64,000 nucleotides of DNA, from NCBI GenBank assembly GCA_032718475.1, contig JAUCBJ010000011.1, forward strand, positions 62,001 through 126,000, read 5' to 3'. The DNA comes from Nemertoderma westbladi. Lineage: Eukaryota > Xenacoelomorpha > Nemertodermatida > Nemertodermatidae. A program made the translations under genes and the position numbers. The notes beneath the pieces were generated by a model, which saw only the letters and a program-made list of their open reading frames with translations, had not been told where the DNA came from and ran no database searches. Below are positions 22,606 to 33,985 of the stretch, piece by piece (position 1 is the stretch's first letter; each line of letters begins with the position of its first letter).

Positions 22606-24845
22606 AATTAACAGGTAGCATTGATGCCCTGCCCCCTTAATTAACAGGTAGCATTGATGCCCTGCCCCCTTAATTAACAGGTAGTATTGATGCCCTGCCC
22701 CCTTAATTAACAGGTAGCATGGATGCCCCCTTAATTAACAGGTAGCATTGATGCCCTGCCCCCTTAATTAACAGGTAACATTGATGCCCTGCCCCCTTAA
22801 TTAACAGGTAACATTGATGCCCTGCCCCCTTAATTAATAGGTAGCATTGATGCCCTGTCCCCTTAATTAACAGGTAACATTGATGCCCTGCCCCCTTAAT
22901 TAACAGGTAGCATGGATGCCCCCTTAATTAACAGGTAACATTGATGCCCTGCCCCCTTAATTAACAGGTAGCATTGATGCCCTGCCCCCTTAATTAACAG
23001 GTAACATTGATGCCCTGACCCCTTAATTAACAGGTAGCATTGATGCCCTGCCCCCTTAATTAACAGGTATCACGGATGCCCCCTTAATTAACAGGTAGCA
23101 TGGATGCCCCTTTAATTAACAGGTAGCATGGATGCCCCCTTAATTAACAGGTAGCATTGATGCCCTGCCCCCTTAATTAACAGGTAGCATTGATGCCCTG
23201 CCCCCTTAATTAACAGGTATCATGGATGCCCCCTTAATTAACAGGTAGCATGGATGCCCCTTTAATTAACAAGTAGCATGGATGCCCCCTTAATTAACAG
23301 GTAACATTGATGCCCTGACCCCTTAATTAACAGGTAGCATTGATGCCCTGCCCCCTTAATTAACAGGTATCATGGATGCCCCCTTAATTAACAGGTGGCA
23401 TGGATGCCCCTTTAATTAACAGGTAGCATGGATGCCCCCTTAATTAACAGGTAGCATGGATGCCCTGCCCCCTTAATTAACAGGTAGCATTGATGCCCTG
23501 CCCCCTTAATTAACAGATAGCATGGATGCCCCCTTAATTAACAGGTAGCATGGATGACCCCTTAATTAACAGGTAGCATGGATGCCCCGCACCCTTAATT
23601 AACAGGTATCATTGATGCCCTGCCCCCTTAATTAACAGGTAGCATTGATGCCCTGCCCCCTTAATTAACAGGTAGCATCGATGCCCTGTCCCCTTAATTA
23701 ACAGGTAGCATTGATGCCCTGCCCCCTTAATTAACAGGTAGCATTGATGCTCTGCCCCCTTAATTAACAGGTAGCATTGATGCCCCCTTAATTAACAGGT
23801 AGCATGGATGCCCCGCACCCTTAATTAACAGGTATCATTGATGCCCTGCCCCCTTAATTAACAGGTAGCATGGATGCCCTGCCCCCTTAATTAACAGGTA
23901 GCATGGATGCCCCCTTAATTAACAGGTAGCATTGATGCCCTGCCCCCTTAATTAACAGGTAGCATTCATTCCCTGCCCCCTTAATTAACAGGTAGCATGG
24001 ATGCCCTGCCCCCTTAATTAACAGGTAGCATTGATGCCCTGTCCCCTTAATTAACAGGTAGCATGGATGCCCTGCCCCCTTAATTAACAGGTAGCATGGA
24101 TGCCCTGCCCCCTTAATTAACAGGTAGCATTGATGCCCTGCCCCCTTAATTAACAGGTAGCATTGATGCCCTGCCCCCTTAATTAACAGGTAGCATGGAT
24201 GCCCTGCCCCCTTAATTAACAGGTAGCATTGATGCCCTGTCCCCTTAATTAACAGGTAGCATGGATGCCCTGCCCCCTTAATTAACAGGTAGCATGGATG
24301 CCCCCTTAATTAACAGGTAGCATTGATGCCCTGCCCCCTTAATTAACAGGTAGCATTGATGCCCTGACCCCTTAATTAACAGGTAGCATGGATGCCCTGC
24401 CCCCTTAATTAACAGGTAGCATTGATGCCCTGCCCCCTTAATTAACAGGTAGCATTGATGCCCTGCCCCCTTAATTAACAGGTAGCATTGATGCCCTGCC
24501 CCCTCAATTAACAGGTAGCATTGATGCCCTGCCCCCTCAATTAACAGGTAGCATTGATGCCCTGCCCCCTTAATTAACAGGTAGCATTGATGCCCTGCCC
24601 CCTTAATTAACAGGTAGCATGGATGCCCAGCCCCCTTAATTAACAGGTAGCATTGATGCCCTGCCCCCTTAATTAACAGGTAGCATTGATGCCCTGCCCC
24701 CTCAATTAACAGGTAGCATTGATGCCCTGCCCCCTCAATTAACAGGTAGCATTGATGCCCTGCCCCCTTAATTAACAGGTAGCATTGACGCCCTGCCCCC
24801 TTAATTAACAGGTAGCATGGATGCCCAGCCCCCTTAATTAACAGG
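22606..24845. repeat. 2.2-kb minisatellite with 33-bp and 27-bp units
   Basis: About 70 units run from 22606 to 24845. The 33-bp form is 'ttaattaacaggtagcat' + 'tgatgccctgccccc'; the 27-bp form lacks 'ctgccc'. Both lengths are multiples of three, so long spurious open frames appear, such as a 194-codon minus-strand frame at 24278-24862 repeating IKGAGHQCYLL. The short form is common in 23000-23600 and rare after 24300. Composition (TTAATTAA then C-rich) is unlike coding DNA. Confidence 0.95.
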
Positions 24846-24849
24846 GCCT

Positions 24850-26078
24850 CCTTGACTAACACTTACACTTAAAACAAATATTCTGCAGGTCGTAAGCGAA
24901 AAAATTCTTACGGAAAATTAATTGACTTTTAGTTAAAATTAAATGTTAACATATAAAGTTTCATAACGCTGAATACAAAATATAAAAACAACCACAATTA
25001 ACCCAATAAATTAATTCGATATTATTTTAACTATGTGAGTGGTGACCGAGAGAGAGTTGGATCTGTCTGTCAGTCGCAGGTTGTTCCGCTTAGTGAAAAA
25101 TAATCATTAAAAATATCACCTAAATATTAATGATTAATATTTAATTCTAATTATAATTATTAATAATATATTAACTGTAAAAGATAATATCCAAATAAAA
25201 TATTATTGTGACATGGTTAGGATACCTGTGAGTGAATAAGTAACATTAAATACAGAAAACTACTGCAAAAAAAAACCCAACTAATAGACAGAAACACAAT
25301 CATATAACCTGTGCCGTGCATCAGTAAATATAGTCACTCCTCGGGGGAAGAAATATGTTAAAACTATAAAAAATAGAGCGTTACTGTGAAACATTTAGTC
25401 AAAATATAGTAAATATAATATAATTTTCATATAAACGCAAATTGTTTCAAGACAATATTTCTTAGTTAATAACATTTACTTCCATTGTTATAGTCCAGCA
25501 GGAGATAAGATACACTTTGTGTCTCTCCTTTTAATGCCGCGCACTGTAAGGTTATTAACTACTAGATATAGTTATTGTATTCGGAAATGGAAAAATATTA
25601 AACATTAAACCACCTAGTGTTACATATCCGTTAATAATTCCGTAATTCCATTAACCATACCGCCACGACATAGCGGTGCTGTCTATTTAAGGTTAGCTAC
25701 CGGTACAGCATACAGATGGACTGAAAATCAAAGTAATTCGTAATTCTTTGTCCTATGGAGTATGGATGCTGCAGGTTTCTTACACGCTGTATAAAGTCAC
25801 ACATTATAGACATCCTGTACTTCCTTCTGAATTATATAATAATATTTCCATTTTCGAATAAAAAGTATTACAAATATTTATTTAGTAAACTGTTTCATCA
25901 ATTGGCTTACATTTTTTAAATAAAAAATGTTGTTAAGCGAATTTCAATAAAAGTACAGTTTATCATTTTGTGTGAGGAAGTTTATCAAAAATTATAACTG
26001 CGACACGTGAAAAATAAAGCGAAGAAAAAACACTAATACTACGACATCAATGGGCTCCCTGCTCAATAAAGAATATAC
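24850..26078. other. 3' flank of the ABCA gene
   Basis: AT-rich and non-coding. It should contain the 3' UTR of the minus-strand ABCA gene just below 26079. A few AATAAA hexamers occur on the minus strand; the one at 25877-25882 is listed separately. Confidence 0.5.
25877..25882 (-). promoter_or_regulatory. Candidate polyadenylation signal of the ABCA gene
   Basis: AATAAA on the minus strand about 200 bp after the ABCA stop codon. Other AT-rich candidates exist nearby, such as one about 20 bp after the stop (minus-strand TTCTTTATTGAG has none in the right orientation), so this is the first good hexamer I found. No transcript data support it. Confidence 0.35.
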
Positions 26079-29000
26079 TTAAACTGTGACCTCAGCGGTA
26101 TTCGCCCCTTCTATAATAGCACCTCGAGAGTTTGAAGTAACTGGTTGGGAAACAGTCTGCTCCTTGGCGAAGTTAACAAAAACCTGATCCAAAGTGGTCT
26201 GAGTCACCGAGAAGTCGTTGATAAGTCCCTGAGTGGTCCACAACTGTATCTGAGTGAACACACGAGCCAACGAGGGTGAGTTGTACTCGAAACGGACGAA
26301 GTTGTGGTGGCGATCCTTAACTGCAGCACCAGGGAACACGTTGGGGATCTCGGCTAACAGATTGTCCACGTTGTCGGTAGTTGAACGCAGTGAGATCGTA
26401 CAGCCCTGACTGTATTTACTCTTTAGATGGAAAGGACTACCCAGACAGACGAATCTCCCGTTAACCATAATCGCGATACGGCTGCACAAAGTCTCGCATT
26501 CCTCCATGAGATGCGACGTCAGCACTACGCTCTGTCCGCGTCGTACTGCTGCAGTCACAGCGGCCCACAGACACCGTCGGGCTTTGGGGTCCATCCCAGT
26601 CGAGGGTTCGTCAAGGAGTAGCAACGGAGGCGACCCAACCATCGCCATCGCAGTACTCAATTTCCGTTTATTACCGCCGCTCAATCGACCCGCCAGTTTC
26701 CCCCGGAAATGTAGCAGATCCAGTTCCGCAATCAACGACGAAACCTCATGATCTATGAGAGACTGCGGGATTCCGCGTAGTCGCGCGTAGAGGTACAGAT
26801 GCTCGGACACCGAGAGGAGGTTGTGCAGGCCATCAAACTGCGGACAGTAACCAAGATGCTGACGGCTCGAATTCGCCCCGGAATCAATCGAGTTTCCATT
26901 GACCGCAGCCGAGCCGGAGGACATCGGGATATCCCCGGTTAGCATCCGGAAGGTGGACGTCTTCCCGGCACCGTTCACACCGAGCAGACCAAAACATTCG
27001 CCCTTATGGACCCCAAAGGTGAGTTTATTAACTGCGATGACCTTCTCATGTCGTGATGTGTAGGATTTCACCATATTAATGACCTGCAGGATATCGGGTT
27101 GATCTCCCGAACTAGTTTCAACCCGTCTCCTCTCGCTGTAGACATCCTCCTCCTCGCAGTGCTCACACAGAGGCTGCTCTACATTGCCAATGTTGCCATC
27201 CCACAACAACAGACTAACAACTCGATCCCAGACAACCCTCCATATAACGAGTCGGTACTCAATGCAGATAACGAGCATGAATGCTAGTGTTCCTTGGATA
27301 GCGAGGGTCGTCAGTAGACGTCCATTCTCCCGCCAAACAAAAGGATTTACAGCCTCGAACGGAAGATCGAAACGAGCCATCAGTGTAGTCAGACCCTCTA
27401 GGAAGGCCATGTTGATGAGACCACGACCCAGACAATACGGCGGGAAGATAACGAATATTTGGTCCAACAGAGACGCAACAGCGACCAGTTCGGGGTCGTC
27501 ACGGAACATCTCGAGCGTCGCCACAGTTACGGTGGTCGTCATTCCGAAGAAGAAGTTAATAGAGACCAGAACGACGTACGCAACAGAGGGAACATTGAAA
27601 ACGAAACAGAAGGGATACATGATGGGGATAATAGCCCATCCATATAACAGGAATAAACACAATGAACAGGGGGCGTTACTCGGGGAGATGTAACTGCTGA
27701 ACTGGAAAGCAACGAAAATGATCAAACACAAAGAGATGCATATCGTGTACTTCAACATGTCCCATATGAGGTTGCTAGTCCAATAGAGTAGAACCGATAC
27801 CCCAGACACCATCTGGAGGTGTTTTGCTCCAGATACTCTTTCCGATATTAGGTAGACAACGAAACTGGATGGGACAAAACATAAAGCGAATAATATAGAG
27901 ATAGCGAGAGTCAACTCTAGTCGTACTCGTCGCAGGTACAGATGTTCTAGTTGAACCTCGGTGGCTTCCATAGGGTGGTTGTAGGCCGTGATCCCGTACT
28001 CTCTTGGATCTAACTCTGGTGGTAGCGATGCTCGCAGTAACGCGTTGTTCATTATGTTCACGTAGATTACCAATGAATGCCAGCCCTTGTTGTTAAACCA
28101 AACCTTAACGTTGTGTCTCCTTGATGAAACACCTCGTATTTGCTGGAGGGTCGACATGATATCCTGCAACTGGTTCAATAATTCCGCGTCTTCCACGGCA
28201 TTTATTCGCTCATCTAGACGCCTCCAATAGTCACTTACATTTCTTTCACCAAAAGTTTTTGCCATCGATAATTCAAGGCCGCCGAATCGTAAGAGAATAA
28301 ACTTCTGCATGGTTTTAACGAGGTAGTCGGATATATTCCGACCGGTTAGGTCGACCAACAAGTCGCTGGTGTTTACTTTGGTGACCGGTGGTGGGGGGCC
28401 ACCTGCGGTGGCTGGGCATTGAGCGTACCCCGAGGAGCAGTCGCAGTTTGGTGATACCGAGGGAATGTTGGAAATGTTCCGGCTATACGCAGTCGAGGTC
28501 GACGAATTCAAACAGGGGAAACCTTCAACTCGATAATTAGTCATGCAACGTGTTCCTAAACCCGGTTGAGATAACACGGCGTCTTCGAGAAGTTTACTTT
28601 GAGTTGCATTTGGATCTTTTCCTAAAGTATAGAATGTATAAAGTTCGGGGTTGTTGTACCACCACGGATGGAGTTCCAAAGAGCCTTGTACATCTTGAGA
28701 CGGTAAAATGTACATGACGGCCATCGCCAAACAGACGAATGCTATTGGTAGGACGACTTCGGCTATGAACCCCTTCAGGTTCCGTTTGGTGCCATGATAC
28801 CTCTTTATAATGAGTGCAGTAAACCTGACCCATAGTAGTTCTCTACCGTGGAGATGAGCCACTTGAGATGCTTCTCTGACACATTCTCCGTTTACCTGAG
28901 TGGAACTGCTAACGTAACTGTTCACTTTCCCTTTATATTCCGCCCCATTTTCGATTAACTTCCTAACAACGGAATTGTCAATAACATCATAATCATTATC

Positions 29001-32000
29001 CGGCTTTCTACAATCTGCATTGAGTTTTGAAGCTGTCAACCTCAAAAATATCTCATCAATCGATGAATGGGACAATGCGAAAGATTTAATTCCCATTTCT
29101 AACTGATGTGATTCTAAAAACAGCAGAAGTTTATTAATGTCTTCTGGTTTGGAAGAAGAAATATGGTAACAAACTTCCGACTGCGCTGCTTTATCCACCA
29201 GACTAGCCGAGGGAACAAATTCATTAATAGTTTGTTCCAATAACTTGTAAACATTGAGTTGCTCTGCAGTATTGTTTTCTTCTGAGATGGAACCAGTAGT
29301 AGAACTAAGTTCAATGGAAGAAACTAATGACTCGACTTTCTGTTTGCGACTCGATATAGTTGGCAATGACTTGCCCACAATGTTGGTAATAGTTAGAAGG
29401 GAAGGTTTACGGAAGTTACGTACTGATTGCGATTTAGTTTCAGTCTTCCTTGCTGGACTGTCTGTAGTTGTGTTGAGGCCTAAAGCAGCAACATCCATGA
29501 GCTGAGGGGAAGAAACAAACAGACTTTGTTTGCTAACATCCGTAAAATCCAAACTCAATCCATTGGTTGTATCTGTCTTGGACTCATTGAATCCGCTATC
29601 CATCATACCCGGAGTTGAAACTGAAATGGGGAGGCCATTAATGAACGCGATCTTCCGCACATCTTCAGTAACAGGTTCCAAATTACTATCAATAAAATCG
29701 TCCACACCATTAATCTGGTCCCTGAGGGAGAGTGTTAGATAATATCCGGAACCGAAACGACTCCGGAGGTAGACTGGGCTGCCGACACAGCTGAGTCGAC
29801 CCTCAGACATTATGGCGATGCGGTCGCTAACAACATCGGCCTCATCCATGTTGTGCGTTGATAGAAGGATAGTTCGATTGGATTTCAGCTTATAAAGTAA
29901 ATCCCAAATAATTCGCCGGGAAAATGGATCAACACCGGAAGTCGGTTCGTCCAAAACAACGATCTTGGCATTACCAGAGAAGGCAGTGGCTATCGATAAC
30001 TTACGCTTCATACCACCACTCAGGTTCCCAGCCTTCTTATTGGCTTCCCCACTGAGACCAGTTGCTATGAGAAGGTCGTCGATGCCCATAGCAACGGTGC
30101 CATTACGCAACTGGCTGTAGAACTTGAGATGCTCAAGGACCGTGAGATCATTGTAGAGAACATTGTGTTGGGGACAGAAACCGAGAGTACGACGGATCTG
30201 TTGGAGGTCCTTCGAGAGTTCCATGTTGTTTATATTAACCTGTCCAGAGGTGGAGGGGAGTAATCCTACTAGGATCGACATTGTCGTCGTCTTCCCAGCG
30301 CCATTGTGACCCAATAGGGTTACTATTTCGCTGTCATATAAATTCAAACTCAACCCTTGGACAGCAACCATTGAACCATACAGCTTCCTCAGCTTTCTAA
30401 TCCTCACTGTAGGTTCAACATTAACATCGGAATCAACGAGTTCGAAACAATTACCGTCAGCGGGTTGGTCCGAATATTCCAGATCTCCTGAAGTAAAACT
30501 TGGGCTTTTATGAGAGCGAAACAGCGGCAGAACGAAGAAATACCAGGGCTGGGCCACACCAATATGGCCGGGCCAGACTTTCTCTATATACAAAGCAACC
30601 AATAGATACAACACAGAGTCCATCATCAGCATGCAACATGCCTGGGCCAAACTAAAGCCATCGGTGACGATAGGCGTGCTCACAAAGTTACTGAACTGGA
30701 GGCCGACGCCCTGCTGCTCGTAGAAAGAGAAGTACTGACAGCCGTATCCAAAGGCAACGGGCATCGATAAACAAGCGATGTATTTGTATGAGGTGGTCAT
30801 GTATTCGTCCCAATGTATACAAAATAAATACGGGAGATACATAATGAAGTAAATGACAGCACCACAAGCGGCAGCGAGATTCGCCTTGTCGAAGAAAACG
30901 GTGATAAGGAAACAAAGATTGACTGTCGCGAAGGTAAAACATATAAAAAATATAAGAATTATAAAGATGCTGGAATGTGATAGAATGCCACCGAACTTTA
31001 ATATAAACGAAAGTAAAACTGTTGTTAACCAAATCGTTGTAAAACTTGAGATAAACCAGCTGAGCCACAACGTTGATTCTCGGAGCCCCATAACCCGCAT
31101 AACCTCCTTGAGACGTTCCTCTTTCTCGTAGACAATGCTCTTAATCAGCATCGATATGGGGTAAACCCAAGCGAGGGTCATAAACAGTGGGAGAGTTCGG
31201 GAGATAGCCAGAACGAAGACGTCCCTTATGTAGCAAGGGTATGGGAACTGGTGGATGTAGACGCCGTAGTTGGTAGGAGCAGTGGGATCGGTTGCGTTGT
31301 GGGAGCTGAGGGGAACACTGGGATCGGTCGCATTGTGGGAGCGGAGCGGAGCAGTGGGATCAGTCACATTGTGGGAACGGAGGATGGCTGATATAATCCC
31401 GTGCTCGATCATATCCTGCAGGAAGACGAACCCCGAGCGGATGTTCTTCATATCGACGATGGGATCGGCCCGGGGTCCGGGGACCCAGAAGCGATCCCGG
31501 ATATGTCGGCTGGACTCCACTATCTCCTGCTCCATCCGGATCTTGTAGGCGACGTGTTGGAGGTCAGAGATCCTCTCTGGGGGATCCTCGAACACAATCC
31601 CGGCCCAGAAACCCCCAGAATCAATTAAACCCATCCCGAGTTCCAACAACTCTATCTCTGTGGTGACGCCCTCCCATTTATCGAGGACAGCGCACTCCGT
31701 GTAATTGAGAATCAATTCAATAAAATTATCAAACACATCGAGATATTCGCTAATTTGTTCTTGACTGTCATCCACGTCTATAAAGTATTGTATATTAGGA
31801 TCATTTAATATTGAATCTTTCCGATTCACCGAGGATTCCAACCAATCTCCCAGGATTACTCGCAACCTCGCGATCTGTTCGAATGTCCCGTTGGCTGCGG
31901 TTACCAGCTCCCTGGTTACTGGGGTATCTGGTGTGAATAAAAGCTTCCCAAACACAAATGGCTTGATGTACTGCCAGAAATAACGACCGACTCTGGAGGA

Positions 32001-33113
32001 TTGGATTTCTTTAAAGACGCCGTTACAGAAGGGAGTGAAGTCGGGGTCGTAAACGTAGTCGTCGACCTCGAGTTTATCCAAGTTCTCCTTGTCGTTACCC
32101 CGAGTTATTGATTTAGGGTTGAATTCCCCAAAGAATGAGATTGGTCCCGAGGCGGTTTCGAGATGCCCGCTGTGTCCGCAGACAACCATCTCCAACCGCA
32201 GTAACGTCTGGCTGGAATTGTCGTCGGAAAGTCCGTCAAGCGTTTCCGAATAGTTAAACACAGTTTCTAACGAAGGTAATAATTTAAATTGTTTCTCAAT
32301 GTCGCTAATAAGTTGAGTAAAATTTTGACTTGAAGGCGAAAATAAGGATGATTTTAAATTCAGGTTAGGTATGCTTGATAAAATGGCTGGTATGTTAATT
32401 TGTTTAAGGAGAACATCACGAAACTTTTGCAGATCCTCAGGTTTTAGAACGCAGAGTTCCTTAGTAACTTGAGCAGAAAGATCAGGGTCGGGGGCCTTGA
32501 AGAAACCTCGGAGAAGCTCCGCATCACAGCGGATTCTACTTAAACTTTCAGTTCTCAACAAGGATGATATATTCCTAACGTCGATTTCAGTAGTCAGAAG
32601 AAACCCAATTACTTCAGGACTAATCCCTATTAACTGGAGTTCATTAACTACAGTGGTAGTATTGGGAATAAACTCTTCAATTGATTGCATAAACTTATCT
32701 TGTTCCAACGAACTGTAGTTGGTAAATGTTGCTAAATGCTCCAAATCCCGGAATATAAGCTTGAGCTCTTCCATTTTTACAGAGGCATCCATAAATGTCT
32801 CGATATTGTCCATTATTGCTGTAAGCGTCGAATTGGACCACTGGTTGTGTTCCTCTGTGACCAAAGAATTATTATGACATGTGTTCTGAGTTGTACATAT
32901 AAGCGACTGTAGGAATGGAATAAGTCCAGCGGAAGGGAGAGCTTTGGAATCAAAGAAGCATTGACTTTGATATGTCGGCTCTTCAGCGTGTCTAACCGCT
33001 ACTAATATTAGAAACAACGCCAATGGTAATATTAGTTCCAGAACTAATCGCCGCCGTTGCCTCTTATGGAGTGTAAAATTCTTCCACAACAGTAGACGAA
33101 GTTGCGAAACCAT
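26079..33113 (-). CDS. ABCA-family lipid transporter, ABCA1/ABCA4/ABCA7 type, single exon
   Basis: A full-length 2344-aa ABC transporter of subfamily A, which moves phospholipids, sterols or retinoid-lipids across membranes using ATP. The N terminus QLRLLLWKN with a first membrane helix at about 24-42 matches ABCA1 closely and fixes the start. A large extracellular domain follows to about 640, with many N-x-S/T sites and the family phrase LLFTPDTP. A six-helix block lies at about 645-890. Nucleotide-binding domain 1 has GHNGAGKTTT (about 932), LSGGMKRKL (about 1030) and LDEPTSGVDP (about 1054). The second half has a helix at about 1455-1475, a second extracellular domain and membrane helices. 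Nucleotide-binding domain 2 has GVNGAGKTST (about 2043), LSGGNKRKL and LDEPSTGMDP (about 2168). VFVNFA at about 2311, conserved in ABCA1 and ABCA4, is present. All catalytic motifs are intact. Human ABCA1 and ABCA4 are about 2260-2270 aa and split into some 50 exons; here no intron interrupts 7 kb. Confidence 0.96.
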   Translation of the reverse strand: MVSQLRLLLWKNFTLHKRQRRRLVLELILPLALFLILVAVRHAEEPTYQSQCFFDSKALPSAGLIPFLQSLICTTQNTCHNNSLVTEEHNQWSNSTLTAIMDNIETFMDASVKMEELKLIFRDLEHLATFTNYSSLEQDKFMQSIEEFIPNTTTVVNELQLIGISPEVIGFLLTTEIDVRNISSLLRTESLSRIRCDAELLRGFFKAPDPDLSAQVTKELCVLKPEDLQKFRDVLLKQINIPAILSSIPNLNLKSSLFSPSSQNFTQLISDIEKQFKLLPSLETVFNYSETLDGLSDDNSSQTLLRLEMVVCGHSGHLETASGPISFFGEFNPKSITRGNDKENLDKLEVDDYVYDPDFTPFCNGVFKEIQSSRVGRYFWQYIKPFVFGKLLFTPDTPVTRELVTAANGTFEQIARLRVILGDWLESSVNRKDSILNDPNIQYFIDVDDSQEQISEYLDVFDNFIELILNYTECAVLDKWEGVTTEIELLELGMGLIDSGGFWAGIVFEDPPERISDLQHVAYKIRMEQEIVESSRHIRDRFWVPGPRADPIVDMKNIRSGFVFLQDMIEHGIISAILRSHNVTDPTAPLRSHNATDPSVPLSSHNATDPTAPTNYGVYIHQFPYPCYIRDVFVLAISRTLPLFMTLAWVYPISMLIKSIVYEKEERLKEVMRVMGLRESTLWLSWFISSFTTIWLTTVLLSFILKFGGILSHSSIFIILIFFICFTFATVNLCFLITVFFDKANLAAACGAVIYFIMYLPYLFCIHWDEYMTTSYKYIACLSMPVAFGYGCQYFSFYEQQGVGLQFSNFVSTPIVTDGFSLAQACCMLMMDSVLYLLVALYIEKVWPGHIGVAQPWYFFVLPLFRSHKSPSFTSGDLEYSDQPADGNCFELVDSDVNVEPTVRIRKLRKLYGSMVAVQGLSLNLYDSEIVTLLGHNGAGKTTTMSILVGLLPSTSGQVNINNMELSKDLQQIRRTLGFCPQHNVLYNDLTVLEHLKFYSQLRNGTVAMGIDDLLIATGLSGEANKKAGNLSGGMKRKLSIATAFSGNAKIVVLDEPTSGVDPFSRRIIWDLLYKLKSNRTILLSTHNMDEADVVSDRIAIMSEGRLSCVGSPVYLRSRFGSGYYLTLSLRDQINGVDDFIDSNLEPVTEDVRKIAFINGLPISVSTPGMMDSGFNESKTDTTNGLSLDFTDVSKQSLFVSSPQLMDVAALGLNTTTDSPARKTETKSQSVRNFRKPSLLTITNIVGKSLPTISSRKQKVESLVSSIELSSTTGSISEENNTAEQLNVYKLLEQTINEFVPSASLVDKAAQSEVCYHISSSKPEDINKLLLFLESHQLEMGIKSFALSHSSIDEIFLRLTASKLNADCRKPDNDYDVIDNSVVRKLIENGAEYKGKVNSYVSSSTQVNGECVREASQVAHLHGRELLWVRFTALIIKRYHGTKRNLKGFIAEVVLPIAFVCLAMAVMYILPSQDVQGSLELHPWWYNNPELYTFYTLGKDPNATQSKLLEDAVLSQPGLGTRCMTNYRVEGFPCLNSSTSTAYSRNISNIPSVSPNCDCSSGYAQCPATAGGPPPPVTKVNTSDLLVDLTGRNISDYLVKTMQKFILLRFGGLELSMAKTFGERNVSDYWRRLDERINAVEDAELLNQLQDIMSTLQQIRGVSSRRHNVKVWFNNKGWHSLVIYVNIMNNALLRASLPPELDPREYGITAYNHPMEATEVQLEHLYLRRVRLELTLAISILFALCFVPSSFVVYLISERVSGAKHLQMVSGVSVLLYWTSNLIWDMLKYTICISLCLIIFVAFQFSSYISPSNAPCSLCLFLLYGWAIIPIMYPFCFVFNVPSVAYVVLVSINFFFGMTTTVTVATLEMFRDDPELVAVASLLDQIFVIFPPYCLGRGLINMAFLEGLTTLMARFDLPFEAVNPFVWRENGRLLTTLAIQGTLAFMLVICIEYRLVIWRVVWDRVVSLLLWDGNIGNVEQPLCEHCEEEDVYSERRRVETSSGDQPDILQVINMVKSYTSRHEKVIAVNKLTFGVHKGECFGLLGVNGAGKTSTFRMLTGDIPMSSGSAAVNGNSIDSGANSSRQHLGYCPQFDGLHNLLSVSEHLYLYARLRGIPQSLIDHEVSSLIAELDLLHFRGKLAGRLSGGNKRKLSTAMAMVGSPPLLLLDEPSTGMDPKARRCLWAAVTAAVRRGQSVVLTSHLMEECETLCSRIAIMVNGRFVCLGSPFHLKSKYSQGCTISLRSTTDNVDNLLAEIPNVFPGAAVKDRHHNFVRFEYNSPSLARVFTQIQLWTTQGLINDFSVTQTTLDQVFVNFAKEQTVSQPVTSNSRGAIIEGANTAEVTV
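31268..31380 (-). repeat. Coding 12-residue x3 repeat in the ABCA first extracellular domain
   Basis: Within the ABCA ORF, at about residues 579-615, three consecutive units of the type SHNATDPTAPL are encoded by a 36-bp tandem repeat. Each unit has one Asn-x-Thr sequon, so the repeat adds three potential N-glycosylation sites just before the second membrane helix. Confidence 0.85.
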
Positions 33114-33985
33114 TTCTAAATTTATATATTAACAAGTCTCATCTACTCATAAATTATAATCTCAGGCCACAGGCGCATATTATAATTTCATTTAATTTAT
33201 TTAATTTAATTTAATCTAGGCCTATTTAATCTAATTCATATAATTTAGCCTACCGTAATTCAGTAATTGGCTGATTGGCGGATTGGTACCGGTAGTCTGG
33301 CTGTCTGGTAGTCCAAACACAACATTTGTATAATGGCCTAGTTCTCTAGTTGTAGCCTAGCCCTACACCTACACCCTACTCAGTACTTCTACTACTTTAC
33401 CTGTTTACAGCTTTACTTACTCCATACTCTCAAACATCAGTATCAGTAATCAGTATCACTCATACTCACCTTACAGTACTCGCAGGCTACCGATAAGAAA
33501 AAAATGGTAGAAAATTTCCACCCCCCTAAAAATTCACCTTCTGGCTGTCTGGTTAAAATTCCCTACCGCCTGACCGCCAGACCTGTAGTGCATTTTCACC
33601 CCCAGTCAGCCGGTCAGCAGTCAACCGGTTAGAATTCAATAGGGTACCGGCAGACCTGTCAGCCGGTATTTGGCTTTATCCACTACCGGTATCACACAGC
33701 AAGCGTCACTTTTTCTATGGCAGTTATAGAAAGCATACAGTGTTATTTTATTTGGCTAGGCCGGTAATGTCACAAATCCGTACCCGTGGGCCGTGCATAT
33801 AATTTTTTTGCTCGAAAACAGGCAGACAGATCTCTCTGAGAAAAGACTCAAACTTTTTTTTTTCAAAATTCATTTACTAGCCGGTCTCCATGTGCCGTGG
33901 GAAAACACTCCGATATCTTCGGGAAGTTTGGGATTTTGGGAAAAAATCGGGTAAAAAATTTAATTATTGTTACCTCAATTGTTAC
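33114..33985. other. 5' flank of the ABCA gene
   Basis: AT-rich at first, then rich in 'accggta', 'ccgacag' and 'gccggt' words (33280-33780). The ABCA promoter should lie here on the minus strand. No TATA box or CpG-island-like block is evident. Confidence 0.5.

Noticed and set aside
22606-24845. CRISPR-like or promoter array
   Set aside because: Units are contiguous with no unique spacers, in an animal genome; it is a minisatellite.
24278-24862. 194-codon minus-strand open frame repeating IKGAGHQCYLL
   Set aside because: It is the 33-bp minisatellite read in an open frame; unit length divisible by three explains it and there is no non-repeat coding sequence.
26427-27693. Plus-strand ORFs across the ABCA second half
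   Set aside because: Shadows of the minus-strand ABCA coding sequence, Arg/Ser-rich and without family.
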